A DNA stretch of 64,000 nt from Roseinatronobacter monicus (GTDB taxonomy: Bacteria; Pseudomonadota; Alphaproteobacteria; Rhodobacterales; Rhodobacteraceae). The notes beneath the pieces are model-generated. The model searched no databases. It had not been told where the DNA came from and was given only the letters and a program-made list of their open reading frames with translations. Made by a program: the position numbers and the translations under genes. Location of the stretch: the NCBI RefSeq assembly GCF_006716865.1, contig NZ_VFPT01000006.1, positions 119,592-183,591 on the forward strand, given 5' to 3'. This document shows positions 8,703-18,802 of the stretch, piece by piece; the stretch's first letter is position 1, and the number at the start of each line of letters is the position of its first letter.

Positions 8703-8866
8703 AAGCACCGCGTTGTATCCCGTGTCAGAAGTTCATCTTGCGAGAATATCTTCCAACTCATGATCGTCTGCATAAAGGTGCCAGCATTGCGAGTGCGTCG
8801 ATATTATTCCCGCCTAGCTTGACCCCATCGCGCCCCGGTGGTCTAGGCCACCAGAAATTGGCTCAG

Positions 8867-9319
8867 ATGGACAGCGGCATGCGCAATCAAGACGACATCA
8901 GGGATAAACTGGCAAAACTCGAGGCTTTGTTCGCGCGTGGCGCAACCCCGGGCGAACGCGCCGCCGCAGGAGCCGCTCTCGAGCGGCTTCAATCCCGGCT
9001 GGATATCGGAAGCTCACCGCACGATGAGCCCGAGATTGAATTGCAATACTCCTTGCCAGATGTCTGGGCCGTCCGCCTGTTTGTGGCTCTGTGCCGCAAA
9101 CATGACGTCAAGCCCTATCGCTATCCGCGCCAGCGCCGCACCACCGTCATGGTACGCGTTGAGAAATCCTCATTCGAGCGAACCATCGCGCGGGAATTCC
9201 AAACCTTGCACCGCGAACTGACCATCTATTTCAACGATACCCTGAACCACCTTATCGCCAATGTCATGAAATCTGATGGCGATGACGAAAACCTCGAACA
9301 GCGCCAGATCGGCAAATGA
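8867..9319 (+). CDS. Hypothetical protein, DUF2786-like N terminus
   Basis: 150 aa from ATG 8867. The open frame reaches back to 8738, but that extension is Pro/Ser-rich and looks non-coding. ATG 8879 (MRNQDD) is another possible start. The N-terminal helix pair DIRDKLAKLEALFARGATPGERAAAGAALERL resembles the small helical domain of DUF2786 proteins. The middle segment (YRYPRQRRTTVMVRVEKSSF) is basic, so nucleic-acid binding is possible. The function is unknown. It ends just before a hairpin at 9324. Confidence 0.65.
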   Translation: MDSGMRNQDDIRDKLAKLEALFARGATPGERAAAGAALERLQSRLDIGSSPHDEPEIELQYSLPDVWAVRLFVALCRKHDVKPYRYPRQRRTTVMVRVEKSSFERTIAREFQTLHRELTIYFNDTLNHLIANVMKSDGDDENLEQRQIGK

Positions 9320-9323
9320 AAAA

Positions 9324-9346
9324 TGGGCCAGCACGAAGCTGGCCCA
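9324..9346 (-). terminator. Perfect hairpin with U-tract on the minus strand
   Basis: TGGGCCAGC-ACGAA-GCTGGCCCA forms a 9-bp perfect stem with a 5-nt loop. On the minus strand it is followed by TTTTTCATTT, the layout of an intrinsic terminator. On the plus strand it could still stop or protect the 3' end of the transcript that ends at 9319, but without a U-tract. Confidence 0.55.
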
Positions 9347-9499
9347 GAGTGAGGCATGCGAGACAGCACGGGCGGTTGCTGGCTCAAGAGCAGATCGACA
9401 CTAAGGCGAAGTCGCGATCTGCACAGAACGTAAGCCGCGCAGACCCGATTCCACAAGCCCAAAAATACAACATATTGTATGGCGATACGAGTGCTGCAC

Positions 9500-9603
9500 T
9501 GCGTATTCCGGGGTGATGCGCCCAGCGATTCCGATTTGATGCGCCCACCCGTTCCGATTTTATCCGCCCAGGGATTCCGGGGTATCCGCCCACCCCTGTG
9601 ACA
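9500..9603 (+). repeat. Left-end multiple binding sites of the IS21 element
   Basis: Four tandem units of about 21 bp, each with ATTCCG followed by a core TGATGCGCCCA or TATCCGCCCA. Three inverted counterparts with cores ATCCGCCCA, ATGCGCCCA and ATTCGCCCA occupy 11997-12071 at the right end. These are the expected IstA binding sites. Confidence 0.8.
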
Positions 9604-9665
9604 TGCTGCTGCGAGGCAATCTGTAACCGGCTACCTTCCGCCTTTTTTGGTACGAAGGAAGCCCG

Positions 9666-11195
9666 ATGAAGAGATTGCCGATGCGGAAGATACGAGATGT
9701 TTTGCGGCTATCAGCCGAGGGGCTTTCGACCCGTCAGATCGCTGCAAGCCTTGGGGTTGGTCGAACAACCCTGCGGGGTTACCTCGATCGCGCCAGGGAG
9801 TTGGGTCTGGCCTGGCCACTACCGATTGAGATGTCCGACACTGACCTTGAGCGCTGCCTGTTCCACCGTCCTTATCAGAATACCCAGCGGATCGCGGCGC
9901 AACCAAATTGGCCCTACATTCACCGCGAGTTGCGCCGCAAGGGCGTGACGTTATCGCTGCTGTGGGAAGAATATCGCGCTGATCATCCTGATGGGTATGG
10001 ATACTCTCGGTTTTGCGAACTTTACACGCGATGGGAAGGCAAGCTGTCGCCGGTGATGCGACAGCGTCATCCTGCAGGTGAGCGCCTGTTCGTCGATTAT
10101 GCCGGCCATACGATCGATGTGATTGACCCCGAGACCGGGGAGGTGCGCACGGCACAGGTGTTTGTCGCTGTTCTGGGGGCATCGAACTATACATTTGTCG
10201 AGGCGACCTGGACGCAATCCCTACCGGATTGGATCGCAAGCCATGTCCGCGCTTTGGATTTCTTCGGTGGTGTGACCGCCCAGATCGTCTCGGACAATTT
10301 GAAGGCAGGGGTCACCAAGGCGTGCTTTTACGACCCCGTAATCAACCGGACTTACGCAGATATGGCCGCGCATTACGACACGGCCGTTGTCCCGGCGAGG
10401 CCATATAAGCCCAAAGATAAGGCGAAGGCAGAGGGTGGGGTATTGCTGGCTGAACGCTGGATACTGGCACGGCTGCGCAACCGCCAGTTCTTCAGCCTTG
10501 CTGAGTTGAACGCGGCCATCAAGCCGTTGCTTGACAGGCTCAACGACAAGGTCTCGCGTCACCTCGGGGCCAGCCGCAGACAGCTTTTTGAACAGCTGGA
10601 CAAACCCGCCCTGAAGTCGCTGCCGGTAGCATCGTATGTTTATGCTGAATGGAAGAAGTGCCGCGCCGGGTTCGATTACCACGTCGCGATCGACAAGCAT
10701 TATTACTCCGTGCCCTATCAGCTGCTGAAGAAAGAGCTGTGGGCGCGGATCACAGGCCGCACCATCGAAGTCTTCCATCTCGGGCAGCGTGTCGCCTCTC
10801 ATGTCAGGACGTCCAGCAACGGGAAGCACTCTACGCTGCGCGATCACATGCCAGCGCACCACCAATTCCGCGATGACTGGACGCCAGAGCGTATCAAAGC
10901 ACGTGCGGCTCGCGTTGGGCCAAACGTGGCCATCTTCGTTGAGGTCGTGATGCGCGAGCGCAAGCACCCGGAACAGGGCTATCGCACCTGCCTTGGGGTG
11001 ATCCGGCTGGCCGACAAGTTTGGCCGCGACCGACTTGATGCGGCCTGTCGCCGTGCGCTCGAAATCAACGCCAGATCCTATTCGTCACTCCTGTCCATTC
11101 TCAAGAATGGGCTTGAGAGCAGGCCCCGCACCCGCGCCACGGACGAGCCTGCCATCACCCACCCCAATATCCGTGGCGCCGATTACTTCCATTGA
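9666..11195 (+). CDS. istA: IS21-family transposase IstA
   Basis: This 509-aa DDE transposase has an N-terminal helix-turn-helix ([21 protein letters not shown]). Its catalytic domain has the first Asp in [12 protein letters not shown], the second in [10 protein letters not shown] and the Glu in KAKAEGGV. A basic C-terminal domain follows. It acts with IstB to insert the element. Residues about 25-85 differ strongly from the istA relic at 22515-23187, while the rest is nearly identical (see findings). Confidence 0.95.
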   Translation: MKRLPMRKIRDVLRLSAEGLSTRQIAASLGVGRTTLRGYLDRARELGLAWPLPIEMSDTDLERCLFHRPYQNTQRIAAQPNWPYIHRELRRKGVTLSLLWEEYRADHPDGYGYSRFCELYTRWEGKLSPVMRQRHPAGERLFVDYAGHTIDVIDPETGEVRTAQVFVAVLGASNYTFVEATWTQSLPDWIASHVRALDFFGGVTAQIVSDNLKAGVTKACFYDPVINRTYADMAAHYDTAVVPARPYKPKDKAKAEGGVLLAERWILARLRNRQFFSLAELNAAIKPLLDRLNDKVSRHLGASRRQLFEQLDKPALKSLPVASYVYAEWKKCRAGFDYHVAIDKHYYSVPYQLLKKELWARITGRTIEVFHLGQRVASHVRTSSNGKHSTLRDHMPAHHQFRDDWTPERIKARAARVGPNVAIFVEVVMRERKHPEQGYRTCLGVIRLADKFGRDRLDAACRRALEINARSYSSLLSILKNGLESRPRTRATDEPAITHPNIRGADYFH

Positions 11196-11205
11196 AAGGA
11201 ACACA

Positions 11206-11964
11206 ATGCTCGACCATCCAACCCTTCATCACCTTAAAGCCCTCAGGCTGGACGGCATGGCCGAAGCCTTTGCCGAACTGCAGATGCAAGATGCAACTGC
11301 CGATCTCGGCCATGCTGAATGGCTTGGCTTGCTCGTTGACCGTGAGGTCGCAAGCCGAGAAACAAAGAGGTTTGAGGCTCGCATGCGGACTGCCAGGCTG
11401 CGCCATGTTGGCGCCAGCCCGGAAGATGTTGATTACCGCGCACGCCGTGGCCTCGACAAAGCGCTGTTCCAAAGCCTGCTCACAGGCAGATGGATCACCG
11501 ACAAGCGTAATCTGATCATCACTGGCCCCTGTGGCGTCGGCAAGACCTGGCTTGGCTGCGCACTGGCCCAGGCAGCCTGTCGTGACGGCGTGACTGTGGT
11601 CTACAAACGGATGCCGCGCCTCTTCGAGGAATTGGAGCTGTCCCATGGTGACGGACGCTTCCCCCGCTTGTTCCGCAGCATCACGAAGGCGCAATTGCTG
11701 ATCTTGGACGACTGGGGCCCAGACAGGCTGACATCACCGCAACGCCGCGATCTCATGGAGATCGTCGAAGAGCGTTACGGGCGCGGCTCAACGATGATCA
11801 CCAGCCAATTACCCATCAAAGCCTGGCATGACGTCATCGGCGAACCCACATTCGCCGATGCCATCCTCGATCGCATCGTTCACAACGCCTACCGTCTCGA
11901 ACTCGAGGGCCAATCCATGCGCAAGACCATCACCAAAATGGGTGACGAAACCCCTCAGGACTGA
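11206..11964 (+). CDS. istB: IS21-family helper ATPase IstB
   Basis: This 252-aa AAA+ ATPase (DnaC-like) is the target-selection partner of IstA. It has a Walker A GPCGVGKTW and a Walker B LLILDDWG. The ATG at 11206 sits 10 bases after the istA stop with AAAGGA as ribosome site, so it is preferred over the longer open frame from 11020, which only overlaps istA. Confidence 0.95.
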   Translation: MLDHPTLHHLKALRLDGMAEAFAELQMQDATADLGHAEWLGLLVDREVASRETKRFEARMRTARLRHVGASPEDVDYRARRGLDKALFQSLLTGRWITDKRNLIITGPCGVGKTWLGCALAQAACRDGVTVVYKRMPRLFEELELSHGDGRFPRLFRSITKAQLLILDDWGPDRLTSPQRRDLMEIVEERYGRGSTMITSQLPIKAWHDVIGEPTFADAILDRIVHNAYRLELEGQSMRKTITKMGDETPQD

Positions 11965-12079
11965 TAACCAAAACACGCTGCCTCACGGCAACGCGTCACA
12001 GGTGGGCGAATACCCCGGAACAGGTGGGCGCATGTTGTCGGAATGGGTGGGCGGATGCGCCGGAATACGCATGCTGCAC

Positions 12080-12469
12080 CTTAATGCAGTAAAATCGCCT
12101 CAAAGCGGAGCTGCGCACCTTACGGTGTTTCAAACCATGGCGACGCAGCCTCCAGCTTCGCCAGCGCGATACATTAAGAAAGGCGATCCACAATCCTAGA
12201 CCGCCCCCTGCCCGCTTCCTCGAGGATGCGGGCAGCCCTGAGGGCGGCAGGCATCGCTGCCAGGCAATCAATGTTTCTACGAAACTGCGCCTATCCGCCT
12301 GCATTTTCAAGTTTCAGGGAGCGCCACGCAGTTTGAGGAACCCGGGAAAGTTTACCGTCAACGGACATTCTGAGCAGATTGAGCAGTCTCAGCCGAAATT
12401 AACCGCTTCAGCAACAGCCCTGAAAATGGTGGCCAATGGAAACTTCGTTTGCCCGCCAAGAATAGCAAA
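12080..12469. other. Gene-free stretch between IS21 and umuC
   Basis: No frame here has coding character. An inverted repeat CTGCCCGC...GCGGGCAG near 12207-12234 could form a hairpin but lacks a U-tract. The IS21 insertion split an older intergenic region that continues to the left at 9347-9491. Confidence 0.6.
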
Positions 12470-13738
12470 TTACCTCACGACAGGGAGATCCGAGATCCGT
12501 GTTGTATAACGTGGGCTACGATGATCGGCCCGCAATTGCCAGGACCGGGACATACCCTCACTGGCAAGGATGAGGGTTTTTTTGCCAAAGCGCTTGTTGA
12601 CTTGATCCAGCGCTGTCATCAACCTTGGCGAGCCACGCGGCACATCAAAAAGTGTTCTCGGCCGCTGCTCAAATGGCAAAAGGTCATCCAGTAAGACCCC
12701 GGCCTTGGTAAAGGCATAAAGCTTTTCCCCGGTATTCGGCCAGGCGGCCAATGCACACCGCTTGGCGGCCGCAACAAGATCAAAAGTGTCTGACGTCATC
12801 GGGATAAGACGCGTCGTTCGTGATCCCGTATATTGAGGTTTGTCTGCGCGGTGACGGTTCGTATGAAAAAATACTGTCAGCGTGCCGGCGACAAGGTTGT
12901 GATGCCGTAACTTTTCCGCAGCACGCGTAGCATGCGCTGTTAGTGCTTCAAACACCGTCTCGAAATCCAACATCGGGGTGCCCGCGGAGCGCGTGACGGC
13001 CATGCCCTTCCTTTGAGGCTCAACATCATCAAATGCAATACACGGCTCGCCCTGCAACTCAAGCACTGTGCGTTCCAACATTACGGTGCCCATAGCCCGC
13101 GCCTGGCGCAGGGGCATAGCGCGCAGATCGGCAGCCGAATTTATCCCTATTCTGCGCAGCTTTCCCTCAGTCTTGCGCCCTATGCCCCAAATATCTCCGA
13201 CCGGCACAAGTGGCAAAAGCCAATCCGCTAATGTTGGATCCGTCATGTCCAAGACACCGCTGAAAATAGGGTTCTTCTTGGCAATATCATTGGCGCATTT
13301 GGCGAGCGTCTTTGTGGCGGCGATGCCAACGCGAACTGGCATACCCACTCGGCGCAGCACATCATGTCGCATGGATTTCGCATGAGCAACACGGTCTTTG
13401 AGCCCCCCAAAGTCGAGAAAGCACTCATCAATCGAATATACTTCGACATTTGGCGTATAATCTTCATACACCGCAACAACCCGTCGGCTGATGTCGCCAT
13501 AAAGCGTATAGTTAGAAGAGAAAACCCGGACCCCATGGGCCTCGACCTTGTCGCGGATCAGATGCAGGGGGGCTCCCATCTTGATACCAAGCGCCTTGGC
13601 CTCATCGCTGCGCGCAACAGCACAGCCATCATTGTTTGACAGCACAATAACCGGCACGCCCCTCAGGGTCGGATCAAAGATCCGTTCTGCGCTGACGTAG
13701 AAATTCGCGCTGTCGCTTATCGCAATTGGCCGCGTCAC
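12470..13738 (-). CDS. umuC: Y-family DNA polymerase V catalytic subunit (UmuC-like)
   Basis: This 422-aa translesion polymerase has catalytic acidic residues in [16 protein letters not shown] (Asp9) and [13 protein letters not shown] (Asp104, Glu105). It continues with the palm/fingers segment [21 protein letters not shown], a helix-hairpin-helix region ([15 protein letters not shown]) and the little-finger domain. The UmuC-specific C-terminal part is present. Its start overlaps the umuD stop, so the pair is an operon driven from the LexA-boxed promoter at 14186. Plasmid-borne umuDC pairs give SOS-induced mutagenic repair. Confidence 0.93.
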   Translation of the reverse strand: MTRPIAISDSANFYVSAERIFDPTLRGVPVIVLSNNDGCAVARSDEAKALGIKMGAPLHLIRDKVEAHGVRVFSSNYTLYGDISRRVVAVYEDYTPNVEVYSIDECFLDFGGLKDRVAHAKSMRHDVLRRVGMPVRVGIAATKTLAKCANDIAKKNPIFSGVLDMTDPTLADWLLPLVPVGDIWGIGRKTEGKLRRIGINSAADLRAMPLRQARAMGTVMLERTVLELQGEPCIAFDDVEPQRKGMAVTRSAGTPMLDFETVFEALTAHATRAAEKLRHHNLVAGTLTVFFHTNRHRADKPQYTGSRTTRLIPMTSDTFDLVAAAKRCALAAWPNTGEKLYAFTKAGVLLDDLLPFEQRPRTLFDVPRGSPRLMTALDQVNKRFGKKTLILASEGMSRSWQLRADHRSPRYTTRISDLPVVR

Positions 13739-14169
13739 GCCAAATCATATCGCCGCACAACTCCGGCAATCACTCCCCAGATCTCGCTATCCTCTGTCAA
13801 CTCGATATCGGGGAAGCTTTCCTGGCTGTTGGCAGGTGCCAGATAGAACCTGCCATCTCTTTTGCGCAGTATCTTGGCAGTTACAGCGCCATCGACAATT
13901 GCCAGAACGGCGCGCCCCAATCGCCGCTTGCCTGCACGGTCAACCGCGATGATGTCCCCGTCACGTATCCCGATATCCCAAAGACAATCACCCTCTACGC
14001 GCCACCAAAATGTTGATGCAGGGTGGCGCACTACCCATGCAATGGGATCGATTTCATCCTCAAGGTCATCTCCAGCTGGCGATGGAAAACCCGCGCTGGC
14101 GCGCACCAGCAAAAGCGGTACTGATTTGCCCTCTGCTGGGACAGGGGCTTCTATCGGATAGACTGGCAT
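13735..14169 (-). CDS. umuD: UmuD-like S24 peptidase family protein with Cys at the nucleophile position
   Basis: This 144-aa protein aligns along its whole length with UmuD: a cleavage-site region [15 protein letters not shown] (Ala26-Gly27 expected scissile bond), the [15 protein letters not shown] segment and VTAKILRK with the general-base Lys99. At the serine nucleophile position, normally GDSM, the sequence reads GDCLWD, so residue 62 is Cys (codon TGT). It may still self-cleave with a thiol, or it may be a non-cleaving UmuD. It lies downstream of a perfect LexA box and is coupled to umuC. Confidence 0.9.
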   Translation of the reverse strand: MPVYPIEAPVPAEGKSVPLLLVRASAGFPSPAGDDLEDEIDPIAWVVRHPASTFWWRVEGDCLWDIGIRDGDIIAVDRAGKRRLGRAVLAIVDGAVTAKILRKRDGRFYLAPANSQESFPDIELTEDSEIWGVIAGVVRRYDLA

Positions 14170-14185
14170 CCGCGAATCCTTCTTC

Positions 14186-14200
14186 GTTCCCCAAATGTTC
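14186..14200 (-). promoter_or_regulatory. LexA (SOS) box of the alphaproteobacterial type
   Basis: GTTC-CCCAAAT-GTTC is a perfect match to the GTTC-N7-GTTC operator recognised by alphaproteobacterial LexA. It lies 17 bases upstream of the umuD start codon, where a repressor would block the promoter. This predicts induction of umuDC by DNA damage. Confidence 0.88.
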
Positions 14201-14534
14201 TATCGCAACTGATACGTGGTGATGTCGCGCGCAGTCAAGCGACTATGCAATGCCATATCCTGAGCAAAGCAAAGCTCATCTCGCCAATCCCCGAGAACCG
14301 CGCTGCAGTTGAACGTATCGCCGATATCCCGGGGGGGGGGTGACGCCGGGAGTGCCGCTGCGTGAGAATAGGTCCAAGCGCCGACCCTCACGTAGGGGGG
14401 GCGCTGCGCCTGGTGGGCTTGCGGTTGGCACGCGCACAATGCTGAGTGATGGAGCTTTCAGTTTCGCGTGGCCCGCTCGCAAAGATCGCCATCCTGGCGC
14501 GCATGCACCACGCCGCTCAGTATGGCAATGGCCG
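14201..14534. other. Gene-free stretch with long G tracts
   Basis: No credible gene. A run of 10 G follows CCC at 14331-14340 and an 8-G run lies near 14394-14401. Long open frames across it on both strands are low-complexity and overlap the true gene at 14535. Confidence 0.5.
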
Positions 14535-15257
14535 TCATTCCCCGTCACTACGCTCGAGAAGGCAGCATTTCTTGTACTTCTTTCCGCTGCCACAGGGGCA
14601 AGGATCATTTCGCCCGATCTTGTATGCCTGCACGGGCATGACGTTGGAATTGACGGGCAATGGCAGGGCATTCGGCCGCGCGCCCGCAAACACAGTCTGC
14701 TGCCGCTTCAACCATGAATTCATGGCGGTGACAGCCATCGGGATGAGCTCTGGCGCGGCTTGCGCCATTTCTGCCTGCTTTTCATCTGGCAGATCGCTCT
14801 CCAAAGTTTCGATATCGATCAGAGAGGCCATGACGGCGAAACCAGTTTCCGTGTTGCGGTCGCCGCAATCGAGATAGACGTTCCATGCCTCAGGGCTCAG
14901 CCTCATGGCCTGCTCGAAGCCTGCAATCCAAAACTGCCAATATGCCGTTTCATCTTCGTTGTCATATTCAAGCACGATCGAATACGGCTCTTGATCAGAT
15001 GCAAGGCGTTCAGCAACCCGGTTATAATGTTGCATGACTGCAGATATCGCTTTTTCCGCCTGCTTCTGACTGCGGAATGCTGGCGCAATATCAAGGCCCC
15101 AAACTTCTGGCAGCCATTCACTTGATGTGATTAATTCCGGGCATAGCAGCAGGCCCGCGACATAACCGTCCAACTCACTGACACACATCGCATCAGGCAT
15201 CACTTCAACATCGTCCAGCACCGCTGCCAGGGTGTTGATTTGCGTTTGAGTGTGCAT
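14535..15257 (-). CDS. UPF0149 (YecA/YgfB) family protein with C-terminal SEC-C motif
   Basis: 240 aa. The N-terminal domain fits the UPF0149 family: [28 protein letters not shown], then a helical repeat with [21 protein letters not shown]. The C terminus is a canonical SEC-C zinc-binding motif ([20 protein letters not shown]), as found at the end of SecA and YecA. These proteins are often plasmid- or mobile-element-associated and have no firm function. A related domain occurs at the C terminus of the 690-aa protein at 49655. Confidence 0.85.
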   Translation of the reverse strand: MHTQTQINTLAAVLDDVEVMPDAMCVSELDGYVAGLLLCPELITSSEWLPEVWGLDIAPAFRSQKQAEKAISAVMQHYNRVAERLASDQEPYSIVLEYDNEDETAYWQFWIAGFEQAMRLSPEAWNVYLDCGDRNTETGFAVMASLIDIETLESDLPDEKQAEMAQAAPELIPMAVTAMNSWLKRQQTVFAGARPNALPLPVNSNVMPVQAYKIGRNDPCPCGSGKKYKKCCLLERSDGE

Positions 15258-15367
15258 GAGCGGCTCCGATCATGGGTATTTGGCTATCTGACGATCTGGA
15301 TAATTGGGCAGCAGCACCAATACAAGGACAGCAGCAGCTCGGCTCACGTTCTCTACCGTCGCTATTC

Positions 15368-15856
15368 TCAATTGTCATCATCCGGATCGCGCACGATCAC
15401 AGCAGGCTCATCATGGATTTGGGATCCGTCCATGAAGGTGATGCGCATGCCCCATCCTGCGAACGGCCTGATCAATTGCAGGAACGCTTCGGCATCCAGT
15501 TCCTTGTCATCGATATACACGACAAGATCGCCATTCTCGTTATCTGACACCTCACATTTCAGGACATCACCGCGGGCAAACCATTGCTGGAAATCGTCAA
15601 GCCATTCGATTTGCGGCCGTCCTTTCGGGATTTCAATCGGTCGATTGGCCGGATCGGCGATACTCGCCTCTTGGGCCGCGATCACGGCATTGAACATCTC
15701 AAGGATTTCACGATCGGTCAGCGTATCGATCTCGGGGCCGAGTTTGAAATTCACGACCCCAAAGGCAGCATCTGCATACTCAATGATCGCTGACTCGCCC
15801 TCTCGCGAGATATGTACTTGATCGATTGTCGATTGAGGTGGTCGCCGAAAGCGCAA
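15368..15856 (-). CDS. Hypothetical acidic protein
   Basis: 162 aa with a TTG start at 15856. No recognised motif. It is acidic, with alternating strand-like segments (SAIIEYADAAFGVVNFKLG, GDLVVYIDDKELDAEAFLQL) and an Asp-rich C terminus (RDPDDDN). It sits between the UPF0149 gene and the mcrC remnant, transcribed in the same direction. The start is uncertain. Confidence 0.6.
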   Translation of the reverse strand: MRFRRPPQSTIDQVHISREGESAIIEYADAAFGVVNFKLGPEIDTLTDREILEMFNAVIAAQEASIADPANRPIEIPKGRPQIEWLDDFQQWFARGDVLKCEVSDNENGDLVVYIDDKELDAEAFLQLIRPFAGWGMRITFMDGSQIHDEPAVIVRDPDDDN

Positions 15857-15890
15857 GGCAGGTCTCCAAATGAATGACAGGGCTCTATTG

Positions 15891-16484
15891 TCACGATTGT
15901 GCCGCTAATACAGGATGCATCGCGGTCGGGATGGACAAAGATTGCTCGATCAACCTCATCAAATCAAGCACATGCCGTTGCGACGCGCCGGTAACATTCA
16001 ATGTCGCCACAGAGAGGATCGCCGCAGAATCCCTAGCGCCGATCGCATAGCGCGTGCAGATCGGGTCGGGCGGCAGCGCGCCATGATGCGGGTAGAGCAG
16101 CATGACGTTCGGGCAGTCATAAAGCTGGCTGTAGGCCATCAGCTGATAGACATCCCCCTGGCTGACGCCCTGTTTCGGATCGTCGATCTGCGGTGTCATC
16201 CGCTTCCATTTCGTATCGATCACCATGACGACCCTCTCACCCTGCCGGATAATCACGTCAGGTTTCGTCCGAAAACGACCCGTCTCCCCTTCAAACAGGC
16301 AGTCGCGATGACCGCCTTGCGCCACGACCCGCAGACCGCTGCCAGCCAGGGCGCGGGGCAGCAGACGGGCGACATAGTTCTCGAAAAGGGTGTTCATCTC
16401 AAAAAGAAGGGCGTGACCATCGATCGATCCTGCGCTGGTCTGCTGATGCCGGTCTGACAGGAACAGAGGTGGTCGCGGAATTTC
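15891..16484 (-). pseudogene. mcrC: McrC C-terminal part, truncated by an IS3 element
   Basis: The reading frame carries the C-terminal nuclease half of McrC, the subunit that works with McrB GTPase in methylation-dependent DNA cleavage. Visible are SAGSIDGHALLFEMNTLFENYVARLL and a PD-(D/E)xK core (RTKPDVII...MVIDTKWKRM). The N-terminal half is missing: the frame runs into IS3 sequence at about 16485, and no mcrB lies on the other side. The system is therefore inactive here. The open frame extending to 16571 is an artefact of the insertion. Confidence 0.75.
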
Positions 16485-16530
16485 GGACCAGTTGTTAAGG
16501 TGGATTGCATGATGAGAGAAATGATCCAGA

Positions 16531-16839
16531 ATGAAGAAACGAAAGAACCATTCGCCAGAGTTCAAAGCCAAGGTTGCGCTTGAAGCGATCCGCGAGGAGC
16601 TGACGCTGGCGGAGCTGTCGAAGAAGTACGATGTTCATCCGACACAAATCGGCACTTGGAAGCGCGCGGCGATAGAGAACATGGCGGCAACTTTTGCGCG
16701 GCGCGGTGCAGCCCCGGAGCAGGTAAGTGCGGCTGACGTCGATAAGCTGCATTCCAAGATTGGCCAGCTTGTGGTGGAACGGGATTTTTTGGCCAATGCC
16801 TCGCACCAGTTGCTCGGGACGCGAGGCAAAAAATGGTGA
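16531..16839 (+). CDS. IS3-family transposase OrfA
   Basis: 102 aa with the HTH of IS3 OrfA (SPEFKAKVALEAIREELTLAELSKKYDVHPTQI) and a C-terminal leucine-zipper-like helix. It overlaps orfB at a GCAAAAAATGG stretch, a typical -1 frameshift site that would make the OrfAB transposase. Confidence 0.9.
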   Translation: MKKRKNHSPEFKAKVALEAIREELTLAELSKKYDVHPTQIGTWKRAAIENMAATFARRGAAPEQVSAADVDKLHSKIGQLVVERDFLANASHQLLGTRGKKW

Positions 16840-17564
16840 GCAAGGATCACAAGTTGAGCGTCCGTCGCCAGTGTGCGCTGCTGACCCTGGTGCGGTCGAA
16901 TTTGTACTATGAGCCAAAGGGCGAGAGCGCCGAGAACCTGCGGTTTATGGCGATCATCGACAAGCAGTTCTTGGAGACGCCGTGGTACGGATCGCGCCAA
17001 ATGGCACGTCATATGAAGCGCAACAACCACGCATGCGGGCGGCATCGTGTCCGCCGCTTGATGCGCCTCATGCGTTTGGTGCCGATCTACCAAGAGCCGA
17101 ATACCAGCAAGAAACACCCGCAGCATAAAATCTGGCCATACTTGCTACGGAACGTCGTGATTGACCGTCCAAACCAGGTCTGGTGTGCAGATATCACCTA
17201 TATTCCGATGCAGCGCGGTTTCCTGTATCTCGTGGCGATCATGGACTGGTTTAGCCGCAAGGTTCTAGCTTGGCGGCTTTCCAACAGCATGGACACTGCG
17301 TTCTGCATCGAGGCACTGAAAGAGGCATTGGCAAAACATGGCACGCCGGAGATATTCAACACCGACCAGGGATCACAGTTCACCAGCGGCAATTGGATCG
17401 ACGTGTTAAGCGATGCGAAGATCAAGATCCGCATGGATGGCAAAGGGCGGTGGATTGATAACCGAATGATCGAACGGCTGTGGAGATCCCTCAAATACGA
17501 ATGTGTCTATTTGCACGGGTTTGAGACCGGATCACAGGCCCGCAGCGGCATCGGAAAATGGCTA

Positions 17565-18802
17565 GTCCTGCGATTCACTCGATTTGCGGATAAAGCCGGA
17601 TAAGCTTTGTGCGCGCGTCTTGAGTTGTGAACTGCCAGTTGGTTTTGGCGCGTTGGGAGTTGCGATTTGTTGTCCATGCATCGACTTCGGCCTTCAGCAT
17701 AGTTTTGTCCGGGATGCGCCGGGCCAGACATTGGCGAGCGAGGACGCTGAGTTCACATTCAGCGATGTTGAGCCAAGACCCATGTTTTGGCGTGTAGTGC
17801 CATTCGAACCGTTGTGCGATGCGGCGCGCTTGGGCAGGCGGGAAAGCCTCGTACAGCGATGCAGGGTTGTGGGTGTTCAGATTATCCTGCACGAGATCGA
17901 TCTTTTCGGCATAGGGAAAGTGGAGATCAGCCAGATCGCGCAGGATATGGGCATAATCGATGGCAGTGCGTCGATCGCGTATCTCGACGTGGCGCCAGCC
18001 CTCCAGAGGAGCGAATAACATGAACAGGCTGGCGACACCTGCGCGTTCATATTCGTAGTCATGGCGCGCCTCGCGCCCTGGCTGCATGGGAATGGGTGTG
18101 CGGGTCTCACGGGTCAATTGTTTGCTGGTCTCGTCCAGACAAACCAGCGGACGGTTTTGATCGTGTGGACGGGTGTAGACGTCCAGCACATTCTCCATGG
18201 CCGCCACGAAACCAGCGTTGGCTTTGGGTGGGATTACCCAGTACCGGTTCCGGTGCGGTTTGAGCGCGTTTTTTTAAGCGTGCGTTGGATTGTGGTATCA
18301 CTGGCCTGCTCAACAATGCCCAGTTCGACAACCCGCTTTTCCAACAACCTGAGTGTCCAGTGCGTATATCCTTCGGGTGGTTCGGAACAGGCAAGCGCGA
18401 TCAGCTTGGCCTCGGCTTGCCCATCGAAGATCCGAGGTTGTGAAAGCGACGCTGGAACTTTGCGCGCTAAAGTCGCCTCAAGCCCTTCCTCCACAAGTTG
18501 GCGCCGGGTGCGGAAAACAGTCGAGAGACTGGTCTCTAATGCCTCGGCAATGCGCGCATCTTCCCATCCCGGGCCATCAGAGGACACATCCGCCTTCAGC
18601 AAAATCCGCGCCTTCAGCAGTCTGTAGGCGGCTTGCCGACCCGTTCTGATCATCCCTTCAAGGTGTTCACGCTCCTCTGTCGTCAGTCGAACTACATACT
18701 TCGGCTTGCACCCTCTTGTCATCATCTCACCCCCAGAAAGCTGCTACGCTCCACAGAGATTCAGAAAAAATCAAAGCTGTCAAATACCCCGAAGCGAGGC
18801 AC
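17565..18802 (-). mobile_element. IS630-family element, copy 1 (TA target)
   Basis: 1238 bp flanked by TA on both sides (17563-17564 and 18803-18804), as expected for IS630/Tc1-type insertion. The ends are imperfect inverted repeats (GTCCTGCGATTC against GTGCCTCGCTTC). Copy 2 at 24357-25594 has the same length and appears identical throughout. Confidence 0.92.
17575..18725 (-). CDS. IS630 transposase, two frames joined at an A7 slippery run
   Basis: The first frame (18725-18234) has the HTH domains (EALETSLSTVFRTRRQLVEEG). The second (reading to 17575) has the DDE catalytic part: VCLDETSKQL, DLVQDNLNTH and NIAECELSVLA. The two meet at AAAAAAA near 18270 (LKK then LKPHRNRYWVIPPK in the second frame), and a single programmed shift would give about 383 aa. 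Both copies keep the same arrangement, which argues for frameshifting rather than a defect. Confidence 0.85.

Larger units (their letters stand above)
9500..12071 (+). mobile_element. Complete IS21-family insertion sequence with 8-bp target duplication
   Basis: The element is 2572 bp long. Its ends are inverted (left TGCGTATTCCGG, right CCGGAATACGCA) and it is flanked on both sides by TGCTGCAC (9492-9499 and 12072-12079). It carries istA and istB. Several copies of an ATTCCG-plus-(G/C)CGCCCA unit sit inside each end, the usual transposase binding sites of this family. Both genes are open and the target duplication matches, so it looks like a recent, intact insertion into a gene-poor region. 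Confidence 0.95.

Noticed and set aside
11828..12199. 123-aa frame across the right end of IS21
   Set aside because: It crosses istB and the terminal repeats; a shadow frame.
14276..14689. 137-aa minus-strand frame
   Set aside because: It runs through the G tracts and the SEC-C gene end; low complexity.
17584..18018. 144-aa plus-strand frame inside IS630
   Set aside because: Antisense to the DDE domain; present only because the element is duplicated.
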